From: Beroe ovata
Taxonomy: Eukaryota > Ctenophora > Nuda > Beroida > Beroidae
Assembly: GCA_946803715.1 (NCBI GenBank)
Contig: CAMPET010000285.1
Span: 4,694 to 42,020, forward strand
Reading direction: 5' to 3'
Length of the DNA stretch: 37,327 nucleotides
The notes under the pieces were generated by a model. That model was not told the DNA's origin, ran no database searches, and saw nothing but the letters and a program-made list of their open reading frames with translations. This document shows positions 20,028 to 30,861 of this stretch, one piece after another. A program made the position numbers and the translations under genes. The number at the start of each line of letters is the position of its first letter. Position 1 is the stretch's first letter.

Positions 20028-22347
20028 GAGATAACTGATATCAGTAAGGATGATGCACAGGATGGTACAGATAATGACATCACTGCATCTCTCCCCACAG
20101 ACACTCCTCCGCAGGAGGACAGGGATGAGGGGGAGGGGTCTCAACGGACTCTAGTTGCTGGTAATCATGTGACTGTGCCCTCTTACCATAGTATTGTTCA
20201 GTGCTGATCATATTCTATTTGGTATGTTCATGGTACTGCGCCCAGCTGACTGAGCGATCGTGTGGAGAGGGGGCGAAGTCAGCATATTATTGAATATCGA
20301 TAACCTACTGCCAATTACCATAGTGCTGGAGTGATTGATTGGACGATTTTGTTCATCATTATGTACCTAAATTCCTTTCAGATGGCCAAGAATTGACCGA
20401 AATACCGCATGACAACATTGATAATGAATCACAACCTCAAAATGAAGAATCACATCCATCGATTGGAGAATCACAACCACAAAATGAAGAATTACAACCA
20501 CAAAATGAAGAACCACAACCTCAAAATGAAGAATCCCAGCCACGCAATGAAGAATCACAGCCACATAATGAAGAGTCACAAACACAAATTGAAGAATTAC
20601 AACCACCAAATGAGGAATCACAACCACAAAATGAAGAATCACAACCACAAAATGAAGAATTACAACCGCAAAATGAAGAATTGCAACCACCAAATGAAGA
20701 ATCCCAACCAGTTGACCAATCCTCAGATAGTCCTGACAGTATCGAAATGCCTGATCCTCATGAAGTGGATGGAGGAGAAGTTGGTGATGTTAACACCGTG
20801 ATGGAAACAATCCCTGAAACTACTGGCGGAGAAAATGAAGAGATTGCAGATGACAATGCGACTGTACGGATAACTATAACCTAAAATAATCTATGATCTT
20901 CTGCACTTTGAGACCACACTTCAAACTGCAACACAGTGCCGGGACTAGCTAATATGAGATTCATTGCAGGATGCCGCACAAGCGGATCAGACTAATGAGG
21001 AAAGGTCTGATCCAGAGGAGAACAGTGCAACTGACTTGCCGGTCGTAAAGCCGCCAGATGTAAGTAGTTAGAATATATGAGTGGCAGCCATGAAAGAAGC
21101 GGTCGTCCGCTTCCGAGTTTAAGCTAAACAAGAGACATAGCTAGCTCAAAAGCGGATGTCCGCTTTTCTAACAAACCCCCTTTCTGACAAAAACTCATAC
21201 TCTCAAACCATCAAAGTATCGGAATAAATGCGTTGAAAGGAACAATATCATGGACTCTATCAAACTACCTATAAGTCTAAGTAGAACGGCTCGTACCTAC
21301 TAAATCCATCGCCCTAATTTCATCACGTGACTTATTTTTTTTCGGTTTCCTGACCCATCCCAAACCTTAACCCTAACCTTAACCCATAGGATATTCCAAA
21401 CCGTAACCCTGACCCCAACCCTAACCAGTAACCCTAACCCGAGGGTTTGGAAAAACCCGATTAAGTGGGAAAATGTCTGATCACCGACCAAATCATTTTT
21501 TCGCCCATAACTCGCCAGGGAAGCATTTTACCTTACAATTACATCATATGGGGTGATTCGGAATCAGCGCCTAGAAATACGTCGATTCATGTCTGTTTTA
21601 CCTAAAAAGAGACAAAGATAAGAATTTTCAAAATATTAGGGTGATGAATTTTAAAAAAATCGAGTGAAGTAGGACTTGAAATTTCAGTAAAGTAGGACTC
21701 CTACTTTTACCCAGACCCTAAACCTCAAGCCATGGCCCACCGCTCAGCCCTATGATTGACCCTGTCTTGCGCAGGTCTCAGAGACAGACGGGTTGTCTCC
21801 TATATCAGAGGGGCAGGAGGATTACTTCCAGGATAGCTTCAACTCCGATTCGTCAGCATTGCCAGGTAATGACATTCAATTTCATGAGCATTCTTCATCA
21901 AATTTGCTGATTCGTTAGTTTAGGTCATCCATATCGTGAAACGGTGGTGATTTCTGGCTATAATTATGGTGATTCTCTGGCTATTTAATTAGCCAGAGGT
22001 TACTGATACTTATATACATGAGGTCATGAGACTAGCTATATTATAATTAATCAGTGGGTCGTCTTTTGGACTTAATGTGGTCATGGTTAGCTCAGGTCAC
22101 GTGTTGATCAAATACTTCAGGCCCATAATAGCTCCAAAATGTTTCAGATGTCAACACTGCGGATGAAGTTGTGATAGCAGATCACACTGAGGACGAGGTG
22201 ACAGAAGAGGAGGAGCGCCAGGGGGAGGATGATATTGTGGGAGGGGCAGAGTTGGGGGAGGATACTGCTGCTAATGACAGTGCTGCTGGTGACAGTGCTG
22301 CTGGTGACAGTGTTGCTGGTGACAGTGTAGAAGTTCTCAGAGATTGA
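20028..22347 (+). CDS. Acidic protein with Glu/Gln/Asn/Pro heptad repeats, first version (5' end missing)
   Basis: I do not recognise this protein. Five phase-compatible exons are supported by splice sites and by the second version: 20028-20160, 20382-20863, 20970-21059, 21775-21865, 22148-22347 (332 codons including the stop). Exon a encodes EITDISKDDAQDGTDNDIT. Exon b carries 13 seven-residue repeats of the type ESQPQNE/ELQPQNE, then a Ser/Asp/Pro segment. Exons c and d are acidic (DQTNEERSDPEENSATDLP; SEGQEDYFQDSFNSDSSALP). Exon e ends with DEVTEEEERQGEDD, four AAGDS-like units and VLRD-stop. It is strongly acidic with no transmembrane segment in the exons seen, and probably disordered. 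The exon b donor (GTACGG) is inferred; without it the frame stops at 20883. The N-terminus, and hence any signal peptide, is unknown. Confidence 0.65.
20408..20710 (+). repeat. 21-bp coding tandem repeat, 13 units
   Basis: Imperfect 21-bp units encoding seven residues (E-S/L-Q-P-Q-N-E). Because the unit is 21 bp and lacks stops in several frames, long spurious ORFs appear on the minus strand (20693-20367) and in another plus frame. Only the frame joined to the flanking spliced exons is credible. Confidence 0.85.
21361..21440 (+). repeat. Interstitial telomere-like repeats, first version
   Basis: Degenerate CCCTAA-type repeats (ccctaaccttaaccca ... ccccaaccctaaccagtaac) in the intron between exons c and d of the acidic gene. 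Matching sequence is at 28493-28573. Confidence 0.7.
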
Positions 22348-22832
22348 CCTCAGCCTCCAAAATTCCAAAAATTCAAATCGAATTGATTTTCCCGCATGTA
22401 TAAGAACTTGGGTGCAATTTGTTGAACTTGAATGATTGTTGGGTCGCATGGCTCTTGACTCCTCATGATTTATTAAAAGTTGAAACAGTCCGTTGAAAGT
22501 AGAGGTTTTCTTTACTCGGAATAAAGAGAAACGAAAACACGAAGACACGTTGACATGGACACAATCTCATAGTCATTTGACGACTGAAGTATTACTATTA
22601 CTTGATCATGATGGTTTCGTTTTGCCTTGATGATGATCTTGGTTACTTCTGGTAGTGGTAGGTATTGGTAATTCTGACCACCGATATTGTTTACAGATTA
22701 CATTTACGGTGATAGACTCGAATCCCGACGATAATAATATCAATTCTGGGCTGACAAGTGTGACTATAGTGCTCGTACTATAGTGTGACACCAGTGCGTG
22801 GTAGTGTGGCACACCATTGTACCAGTGTCGTT

Positions 22833-23368
22833 TATGGCGGATCAGGAGGCTCACCTGGAATTTTATCTCTGAAAAATGGAATTTGACCCTTCTGCTCCGC
22901 ACGTGGATCACAGGGCTCATCTTAGGTGAGCCTTCTGATCCACGTGGCGCTTCTCTGGGGTCAAGTCAAAATTCGATGATCACTCAAATCCAATTTGACC
23001 CCAGGGAAGCGCACGTGGATCAGAAGGGTCACCTAAGTAAACTCGGTGATCCACGTGTATGGATCAGGAGGGTCAAATTCTATTTTTCCGTGTGACCCTC
23101 CTGATCCACACGTGGATAACAGGGTTCATCTTAGGTGACCCTTCTGATCCACGTTGCGCTTCCCTGGGGTCAAATTGGATTTGAGTGACCCTCCTGATCC
23201 ACCTAAGGTGGATCAGGAGGATCACCAAATTTTGACTTGACCCCAGAGAAGCGCCACGTGGATCAGAAGGCTGACCTTAGATGAACCCTGTGATCCACGT
23301 GCGGATCAGGAGGGTCAAATTCTATTTTTCAGAGATAAAATTCCGGGTGAGCCTTCTGATCCGCGATA
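22833..23368. mobile_element. GATCC-rich foldback transposon, 536 bp, first version
   Basis: Terminal inverted repeats TATGGCGGATC / GATCCGCGATA, extended inside by aattttatctctgaaaaat and its complement. It is flanked by a 6-bp target duplication gtcgtt (22827-22832 and 23369-23374). The interior is a nest of palindromes built from gatccacgtg, gatcaggagggtca and tgaccccagggaagcgc. No ORF. The second version of the locus lacks this insertion but has a shorter relative 26 bp further on. Confidence 0.85.
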
Positions 23369-23684
23369 GTCGTTAGGATTTGAGTCACATTTACATATCG
23401 ATTTCATGGCAAATAATTTCATTTTTTCATTTCGACAATCATGAACAGAAAGCCAGATTTATTCCAATTATTCTGAGAATATATTTGTGATTTCATTTTA
23501 CAATAACATAAATTTGCTTCCATATTCGTACTCCAAATTGAATTCCAATTTAATAATCCGAACGAAAAACTCAAAATAAACGGATGCGAAAATCAAAAAA
23601 AATATCTGTCTGTATAACCATATCAAAATTCAAAAGAACACATCACTCAAATTAAGTAAACTCAAAGAATTATTAAAACAGTGA

Positions 23685-24170
23685 TCATAGGCGTTGCCAA
23701 GTGTGAATGTGTGCTGCGCAATTTGGGCACGTGTGTCGCACGTCTTTGCAAGATTCAGAGAAGAACGGGATGAGGAAGCAGAAAATCCAGCCACCTATCA
23801 ACACAATTATCCCCGCCAGCAGCCACGTGAATGCACCTGTGAGAGAAACATGCTACATGAGTCCCGTCCATACGCCATATTTTTGATCGAGCACAATTTG
23901 ACACATTTTTAAGCGCCTCCTGAAGTTGAAGTTAGGTTGTGCTCAGTAAAAGAACAACCCATGCATCAAGGTCAGTGCAAAGTCTCCACGTGTCTGTACC
24001 TGTGACAAACTCCACGTCTGTAACGATGCACGTCTGGCAGTTGAAGCACGTGGTCTGTACAGGGTCCTTGCCCCAGAATATGTTTGGTGCCGTGTGAACT
24101 ATCACGTGACTCACAGTGGCATTTCCTACACTTGGGCCGCTAATGAGCGGTGTCTTCTCCCTAACCTCAC
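23685..24170 (-). pseudogene. LITAF-like gene, first version: 3' exons only, cut by a contig end
   Basis: Minus-strand exons at 24170-24000 and 23836-23685 match exons 3 and 4 of the complete LITAF-like gene at 30862-32384. They keep CFNC, the membrane segment and HTCPNC, and end in the same TGA. Exon 3 differs by three residues (Ser/Gly, Gln/His, Asp/Asn); exon 4 encodes an identical peptide. Exons 1 and 2 are absent because the sequence stops at the single N at 24282 inside a CA-rich intron. It is partial because of assembly, not visibly broken, and may be the other allele. Confidence 0.8.
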
Positions 24171-24282
24171 CTGTGATTGTGAAATTGAATGTACACTGTA
24201 CAGGCGGACACAGGCTGACAGTGGCATGCAGACACATACACTGTACACACAGGCACAAACATGTACAGTACACGTACACACN

Positions 24283-25288
24283 AATGGACACAAATAGAAT
24301 TGTTACGAACGCACAGAATATGCTGCAACTTGAACAACCGCGATCAATTATAGGCGTTCTGTGTTTATCATTCAAACACCTCTCAATTATGTTGAAATAA
24401 GAATAACTAGCAAATTTGAGATATGACAGTATCTATAATATAAAGGAATAAGGCACTTGAAGCGCGTGCGCAAATAACTCGACCAAATGGAGTTGGAGAG
24501 CCGGGATTTTTTGCAAGGTGGTAGAAAAACCGATTCCGCTGTCGAACATCATTTCGGATTTTTGAATTAGGCCTTAGATTTTTTGTAATCGGCGTCGGAA
24601 GTTGGAAAAATTGCCGACGAAAACGACTATGCAATATAGGATAGATTAATTCAGTGCGCGTTGCTACGCAACAAAGGAGTTGCACGTACATATTTATTGA
24701 AAGTGCGCGCGGGCCAATTTTTGTCATTTTGTCGTTTCTTTGTTTTAGGACGTTTCAATTTTGAAGCTTACTCATTCAAATACTTAATTTCAATTTCTCT
24801 TATTCACTAAGTTTCCGAAATTGAGTGTAGCACGCCCTCTTGACGGGTGTTCTAGTATTATATGATATCATACATGATTTATACAAACAACTTCAGCACT
24901 GGCTGACCTCCTCGAGTGACTGCTACTAGGTAGATATGTCAAGCCAAAATTCGTAATGAGGGGGGGGACCTGGATGCTTCTGATTACGAAAAGTTTATCT
25001 ACGAAAAGTTTAAGTTGTGTGAGTGGGGTTATATTCAAGAGTCGCATAGTATATCAGGTCGAGAATGAGTAAATTCTGTTTTTCCTCTGATTTTGCGAGC
25101 TCGACAAATGAAACGAGAGTCTACTGTATTCACAAGAGAACTTTCGATGTCTACATCTTCTTCAGTTTCTAAAAATAAATTGCGTTAGTAACTAAAGTTG
25201 TAAAAATTAATACGAAAATAATTTTACGGGACTCTGAAAATTGTATTAGCTAACTACACTATACCATAATATACATTATATACAAATT
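24283..25288. other. Unassigned sequence before the gap
   Basis: One kilobase between the single N at 24282 and the N run. No gene is recognised. Around 24950-25015 it contains a piece similar to 17676-17760 (gatgcttctgattacgaaaag, two YEKF units). A minus-strand ORF at 24727-24407 has no recognisable features. Confidence 0.45.
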
Positions 25289-25776
25289 NNNNNNNNNNNN
25301 NNNNNNNNNNNNNNNNNNNNNNNNNNNNNNNNNNNNNNNNNNNNNNNNNNNNNNNNNNNNNNNNNNNNNNNNNNNNNNNNNNNNNNNNNNNNNNNNNNNN
25401 NNNNNNNNNNNNNNNNNNNNNNNNNNNNNNNNNNNNNNNNNNNNNNNNNNNNNNNNNNNNNNNNNNNNNNNNNNNNNNNNNNNNNNNNNNNNNNNNNNNN
25501 NNNNNNNNNNNNNNNNNNNNNNNNNNNNNNNNNNNNNNNNNNNNNNNNNNNNNNNNNNNNNNNNNNNNNNNNNNNNNNNNNNNNNNNNNNNNNNNNNNNN
25601 NNNNNNNNNNNNNNNNNNNNNNNNNNNNNNNNNNNNNNNNNNNNNNNNNNNNNNNNNNNNNNNNNNNNNNNNNNNNNNNNNNNNNNNNNNNNNNNNNNNN
25701 NNNNNNNNNNNNNNNNNNNNNNNNNNNNNNNNNNNNNNNNNNNNNNNNNNNNNNNNNNNNNNNNNNNNNNNNNNNN
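25289..25776. other. Assembly gap (488 N)
   Basis: Unknown bases, directly followed by tandem satellite sequence, which probably caused the gap. The long minus-strand frame across it is an artefact. Confidence 0.98.
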
Positions 25777-26063
25777 ATAAAGGTTTTAGACCATATGTTT
25801 ATTAACAAGTCGTATATAAACATGGCCATCGCGGTTCTTTTAAGCCCAAGATCAAGTCTCTACGTCGTTCCTATCAAAAGTTAGTTTTTTGATGCCATCG
25901 GTGACCAAAATATGGTTTTTGGGTCATAACTCGGAAAATAAAGGTTTTAGACCATATGTTTATTAACAAGTCGTATATAAACATGGCCATTGCGGTTCTT
26001 TTAAGCCAAAAACCAAGTCTCTACGACCTTCCTATCAAAAGTTAGCATTCTGATGCCCTGCGG
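25777..26063 (+). repeat. 161-bp satellite, about 1.8 visible units
   Basis: The unit starting ataaaggttttagaccata at 25777 repeats at 25938 with few changes. The array runs into the gap on its left, so its true length is unknown. Confidence 0.85.
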
Positions 26064-26212
26064 CATAAATGGCATTTTTATGGCATGTTCCACCACCTAA
26101 CAAAAATAGGTCCCAACGGATATCGACTTAAAATGACATAAACTACCTATTCCAACCGGTCATATAGTTGTACCACCGGTTTGCAGGGTGCGGGACACAA
26201 CTGACCTGACTA

Positions 26213-26802
26213 CTCCAAAACAGTCACCAATGACTCCTGTGTATCACCTGTGAAATACCAATTTCAGGCCTATTCTTAAATAAATTTCCCGTGACAGCAG
26301 AATTTCATCTCGTGGTCACCACACTGCAGGGCTCTCATTGGAGCCCAGTGAACCCGAGAGATACAGGTGGTACCCCTCGTGTTAACGGAGTGACCTGGCA
26401 CACAGCATTCTCATTGGTCGAAAAGCGTGATTAAAAGTCACGTGGTATGAAGTTCCTTAAAAATTGGCATATTGGGAAATTTTTCGACTAGAACAGCAGC
26501 TGTTCTATGAGTGAATGTGACGTGAAATTAGCTCGTAATAACACTCGTAATAGAAACTCGTGCCTTCGGCACTCGTTTCTAGTACCTACTCGTGTTATAA
26601 CTACACGTATGCAATTTGCATCCCTCTGGCTACGTCAGCGCAAGCAGCGTTTATCAGTGATGAAACTCCTGATCCATGTGCGGCGCAGATGGGTCAAGCA
26701 GTGTTTTTTCAGGACGACCCTCCTACGCCATTATAGTTAACAAATAACAGATCTCAAATTATCGATTGAGAAATAGGTAACAGTTATCTCTCTCTCTCGT
26801 AG
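26213..26802 (+). other. Upstream region of the heptad-repeat gene, second version
   Basis: Matches 19443-20027 with small indels. It contains the shared-apex hairpin at about 26535-26605. The first exon of the downstream gene was not found. Confidence 0.5.
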
Positions 26803-29800
26803 GAGATAACTGATATCAGTAAGGATGATGCGCAGGATGGTACAGATAATGACATCACTGCATCACTTCCCACAGACACTCCTCCGCAGGGGGATGGGGA
26901 TGAGGGGGAGGGGTCTCAACGGACTCTAGTTGCTGGTAATCATGTGACTGCTTCCTCTTTCCATAATATTGTTCAGTGCTGATCATATTCTATTTGGTAT
27001 GTTCATGGTACTGCGCCCTGCTGACTGAGCGATCGTGTGGAGAGGGGGCGAATTCAGGATATTTTTGAATATCGATAACCTACTGCCAATTACCATAGTG
27101 CTGGAGTGATTGATTGGACGATTTTGTTCATCATTATGTACCTAAATTCCTTTCAGATGGCCAAGAATTGACCGAAATACCGCATGACAACATTGATAAA
27201 GAATCACAACCTCAAAATGAAGAATCACATCCATCGATTGAAGAATCACAAACACAAAATAAAGAATCACAACCACAAAATGAAGAATTACAACCACAAA
27301 ATGAGGAATCACAACCACAAATTGAAGAATTACAACCACAAAATGAGGAATCACAACCAAAAAATGCAGGATCACAACCCCAAAATGAAGAATGCCAGCC
27401 ACGCAATGAAGAATCACAGCCACATAATGAAGAGTCACAAACACAAAATGAAGAATTACAACCACAAAATGAGGAATCACAACCACAAAATGAAGAATTA
27501 CAACCACAAAATGAGGAATCACAACCACAAAATGCAGGATCACAACCCCAAAATGAAGAATGCCAGCCACGCAATGAAGAATCACAGCCACATAATGAAG
27601 AGTCACAAACACAAAATGAAGAATTACAACCACAAAATGAGGAATCACAACCACAAAATGAAGAATTACAACCACAAAATGAGGAATCACAACCACAAAA
27701 TGAAGAATTACAACCACAAAATGAAGAATCACAACCACAAAATGAAGAATTACAACCACAAAATGAAGAATCACAACCACAAAATGAAGAATTACAACCG
27801 CAAAATGAAGAATTGCAACCACCAAATGAAGAATCCCAACCAGTTGACCAATCCTCAGATAGTCCTGACAGTATCGAAATGCCTGATCCTCATGAAGTTG
27901 ACGGAGGAGAAGTTGGTGATGTTAACACCGTGATGGAAACAATCCCTGAAACTACTGGCGGAGAAAATGAAGAGATTGCAGATGACAATGCGACTGTACG
28001 GATAACTATAACCTAAAATAATCTATGATCTTCTGCACTTTGAGACCACACTTCAAACTGCAACACAGTGCCGGGACTAGCTAATATGAGATTCATTGCA
28101 GGATGCCGCACAAGCGGATCAGACTAATGAGGAAAGGTCTGATCCAGAGGAGAACAGTGCAACTGACTTGCCGGTCGTAAAGCCGCCAGATGTAAGTAGT
28201 TAGAATATATGAGTGGCAGCCATGAAAGAAGCGGTCGTCCGCTTCCGAGTTTAAGCTAAACAAGAGACATAGCTAGCTCAAAAGCGGATGTCCGCTTTTC
28301 TAACAAACCCCCTTTCTGACAAAAACTCATACTCTCAAACCATCAAAGTATCGGAATAAATGCGTTGAAAGGAACAATATCATGGACTCTATCAAACTAC
28401 CTATAAGTCTAAGTAGAACGGCTCGTACCTACTAAATCCATCGACCTAATTTTATCACGTGACTTATGTTTTTTCGGTTTCCTGACCCATCCCAAACCCT
28501 AACCCTAACCTTAACCCATAGGATACTTCCAAACCGTAACCCTGACCCCAACCCTAACCAGTAACCCTAACCCGAGGGTATGGAAAACCCGATTAGTGGG
28601 AAAATGTCTGATCACGTGACCAAATTAGTTTTTCGCCCATAACTCGCCAGGGAAGCATTTTACCTTACATCATATGGGGTGATTCGGAATCAGCGCCTAA
28701 ATATAGTTATACGTCGATTCATGTCTGTTTTACCTAAAAAGAGACAAAGATAAGAATTTTCATCATATGGGGTGATTCGGAATCAGCGCCTAAAAATACG
28801 TCGATTCATGTCTGTTTTACCTAAAAAGAGACAGAGATAAGAATTTTCAAAATATTAGGGTGATGAATTTTAAAAAAATCGAGTGAAGTAGGAATTGAAC
28901 TTTCAGTAAAGTAGGACTCCTACTTATACCCAGACCCTAAATCTCAAGCCATGGCCCACCGCTAAGCCCTATGATTGACCCTGTCTTACGCAGGTCTCAG
29001 AGACGGACGGGTTATCTCCTATATCAGAGGGGCAGGAGGATTACTTCCAGGATAGCTTCAACTCCGATTCGTCAGCATTGCCAGGTAATGACATTCAATT
29101 TCATGAGCATTCTTCATCAAATTTGCTGATTCGTTAGTATAGGTCATCCATATCGTGAAACAGTAATGGTGATTCTCTGGCTATAATTAGCCAGAGGTTA
29201 CTGATAATCATATACATGAGGTCATGAGACCAGCTATATTATAATAAATCAGTTGTCAGATGTTACCTTACCTGTTTCTTGCGCGCGGGCCTTCATCGAA
29301 GGCAGAAACAGGCCTTGGATTTCGGCCTTGATCATGATGAAGGCGTGCGCGCCGCGCGCGAGATCAGAAACAGGTCAGGTAACATTTGTAGGATTTTACC
29401 CTACCGTCGGTGCGCGCGATTTTCAATCCGCCCCTTGCCAGGGATAAAATCCCGCCAGCAAGGGTAGGGTGAAATCCTACAAAGGTAACATCTGACATTT
29501 TAATCAGTGGGTCGTTTTTTGGACTGACTTAATGTGGTCATGGTCAGCTCAGGTCACGTGTTGATCAAGTACTTCAGGCCCATATTAGCTCCACAATGTT
29601 TCAGATGTCAACACGGCGGATGAAGTTGTGATGGCAGATCACACTGAGGACGAGGTGACAGAAGAGGAGGAACGCCAGGGGGAGGATGATATTGTGGGAG
29701 GGGCAGAGTTGGGGGAGGATACTGCTGCTGATGACAGTGCTGCTGGTGACAGTGCTGCTGGTGACAGTGCTGCTGGTGACAGTGCTGCTGGTGACAGTGC

Positions 29801-29834
29801 TGCTGGTGACGGTGTAGAAATTCTCAGAGATTGA
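26803..29834 (+). CDS. Acidic protein with Glu/Gln/Asn/Pro heptad repeats, second version (5' end missing)
   Basis: Same exon plan as the first version: 26803-26935, 27157-27995, 28102-28191, 28994-29084, 29605-29834 (461 codons including the stop). The exon b array has 30 seven-residue repeats against 13, an exact difference of 17 x 21 bp, and includes a higher-order block of eight repeats present twice (through NAGSQPQNEECQPRNEE). The C-terminal AAGDS array has six units against four. Non-repeat parts are nearly identical to the first version, and every length difference keeps the frame, which argues for selection on the reading frame. The intron before exon e carries a transposon absent from the first version. 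Function unknown: an acidic, probably disordered protein; a secreted matrix or mineral-binding role is possible but unsupported. Confidence 0.68.
27196..27845 (+). repeat. 21-bp coding tandem repeat, 30 units
   Basis: Expanded counterpart of 20408-20710. The eight-repeat (168-bp) higher-order duplication shows recent expansion. Minus-strand frames of 227 and 120 codons here are shadows of the repeat. Confidence 0.85.
28493..28573 (+). repeat. Interstitial telomere-like repeats, second version
   Basis: Degenerate CCCTAA repeats matching 21361-21440. Confidence 0.7.
29253..29501. mobile_element. MITE with TGTCAGATGTTACCTT ends, 249 bp
   Basis: Inverted termini TGTCAGATGTTACCTT / AAGGTAACATCTGACA flanked by the 6-bp target duplication AATCAG (29247-29252 and 29502-29507). 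The interior is GC-rich with two internal inverted repeats (cctgtttct..agaaacagg; ggattttaccctacc..ggtagggtgaaatcc). The first version of this intron has the empty site (attaatcagtgggtcg, about 22050). Not coding. Confidence 0.85.
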
Positions 29835-30324
29835 CCTCGGCCTCCAAAAATTCAAATCGAATTGATGTTCCCGCATGTACAATGTATAAGTACTTGGGTG
29901 GAATTTGTTAAACTTGAATGAGTGTTGGGTCGCATGGCTTTTAACTCCTCATGATTTATTAAAACTTGAAAACAGTCCGTTGAAAGTAGAGGTTTTCTTT
30001 ACTCGGAATAAAGAGACACGAAGACACGTTGACTCAATCTCATAGTCATTTGACGACTGAAGTATTACTATTACTATTACTCGATGGTTTCGTTTTGCCT
30101 TGATCTTGATTACTTATGGTAGGAATTGGTAATTCTGGCCACCGATTTTGTTTACAGATTACATTTACGGTGATAGACTCGAATCCCGACGATAATAATA
30201 TCAATTCTGGCCTGGTAAGACGACACTGGTGTGACACCAGTGCGTGGTAGTGTGGCACCAATTTTTACTTCCCACACGTGCTGTACCATTGTACCAGTGT
30301 CGTTAGGATTTGAGTCACATTTAC

Positions 30325-30565
30325 TATGGCGGATAAGAAGGCTCACCCGGAATTTTATCTTTGAAAAATACAATTAGACCCTTCTGATCCACACGTGGAT
30401 CACAGGGTTCATCTTAGGTGACCCTTCTGATCCACGTTGCGCTTCCCTGGGGTCAAATTGGATTTGAGTGACCCTCCTGATCCACCTAAGGTGGATCAGG
30501 AGGATCACCGAATTTTGACTTGATCCTGGAGATAAAATTCCGGGTGAGCCTTCTGATCCACCATA
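30325..30565. mobile_element. GATCC-rich foldback transposon, 241 bp, second version
   Basis: Termini TATGGCGGAT / ATCCACCATA and the same subterminal aattttatct sequence as 22833-23368. The target duplication is catttac (30318-30324, 30566-30572). Related pieces occur at about 33650-33745 and 35415-35515. Confidence 0.85.
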
Positions 30566-30861
30566 CATTTACATATCGATTTCATGGCAAATAATTTTGT
30601 TTTTTCATTTCGTCAATCATGAACAGAAAGCCAGATTTATTCCAATTATTCTGAGAAAATATTTGTGATTTCATTTTACAATAACATAAATTTGCTTCCA
30701 TATTCGTACTCCAAATTGAATTCAAATTTAATAATCCGAACGAAAAACTCAAAATAAACGGATGCGAAAATCAAAAAAATATCTGTCTGTATAACCATAT
30801 CAAAATTCAAAAGAACACATCACTCAAATTAAGTAAACTCAAAGAATTATTAAAACAGTGA

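Noticed and set aside
20367-20693. Minus-strand ORF encoding VVILHF repeats (also 27142-27825)
   Set aside because: It is the antisense shadow of the 21-bp coding repeat; it has no splice or flank support, while the plus-strand frame fits flanking exons.
24094-24400. Plus-strand ORFs antisense to LITAF exon 3
   Set aside because: Shadows of the minus-strand exon and CA repeat; no independent support.
25254-25829. 191-codon minus-strand ORF
   Set aside because: Almost entirely Ns; an artefact of the gap.
20408-27845. CRISPR-like arrays
   Set aside because: The tandem repeats have no unique spacers and are coding; the genome is eukaryotic.
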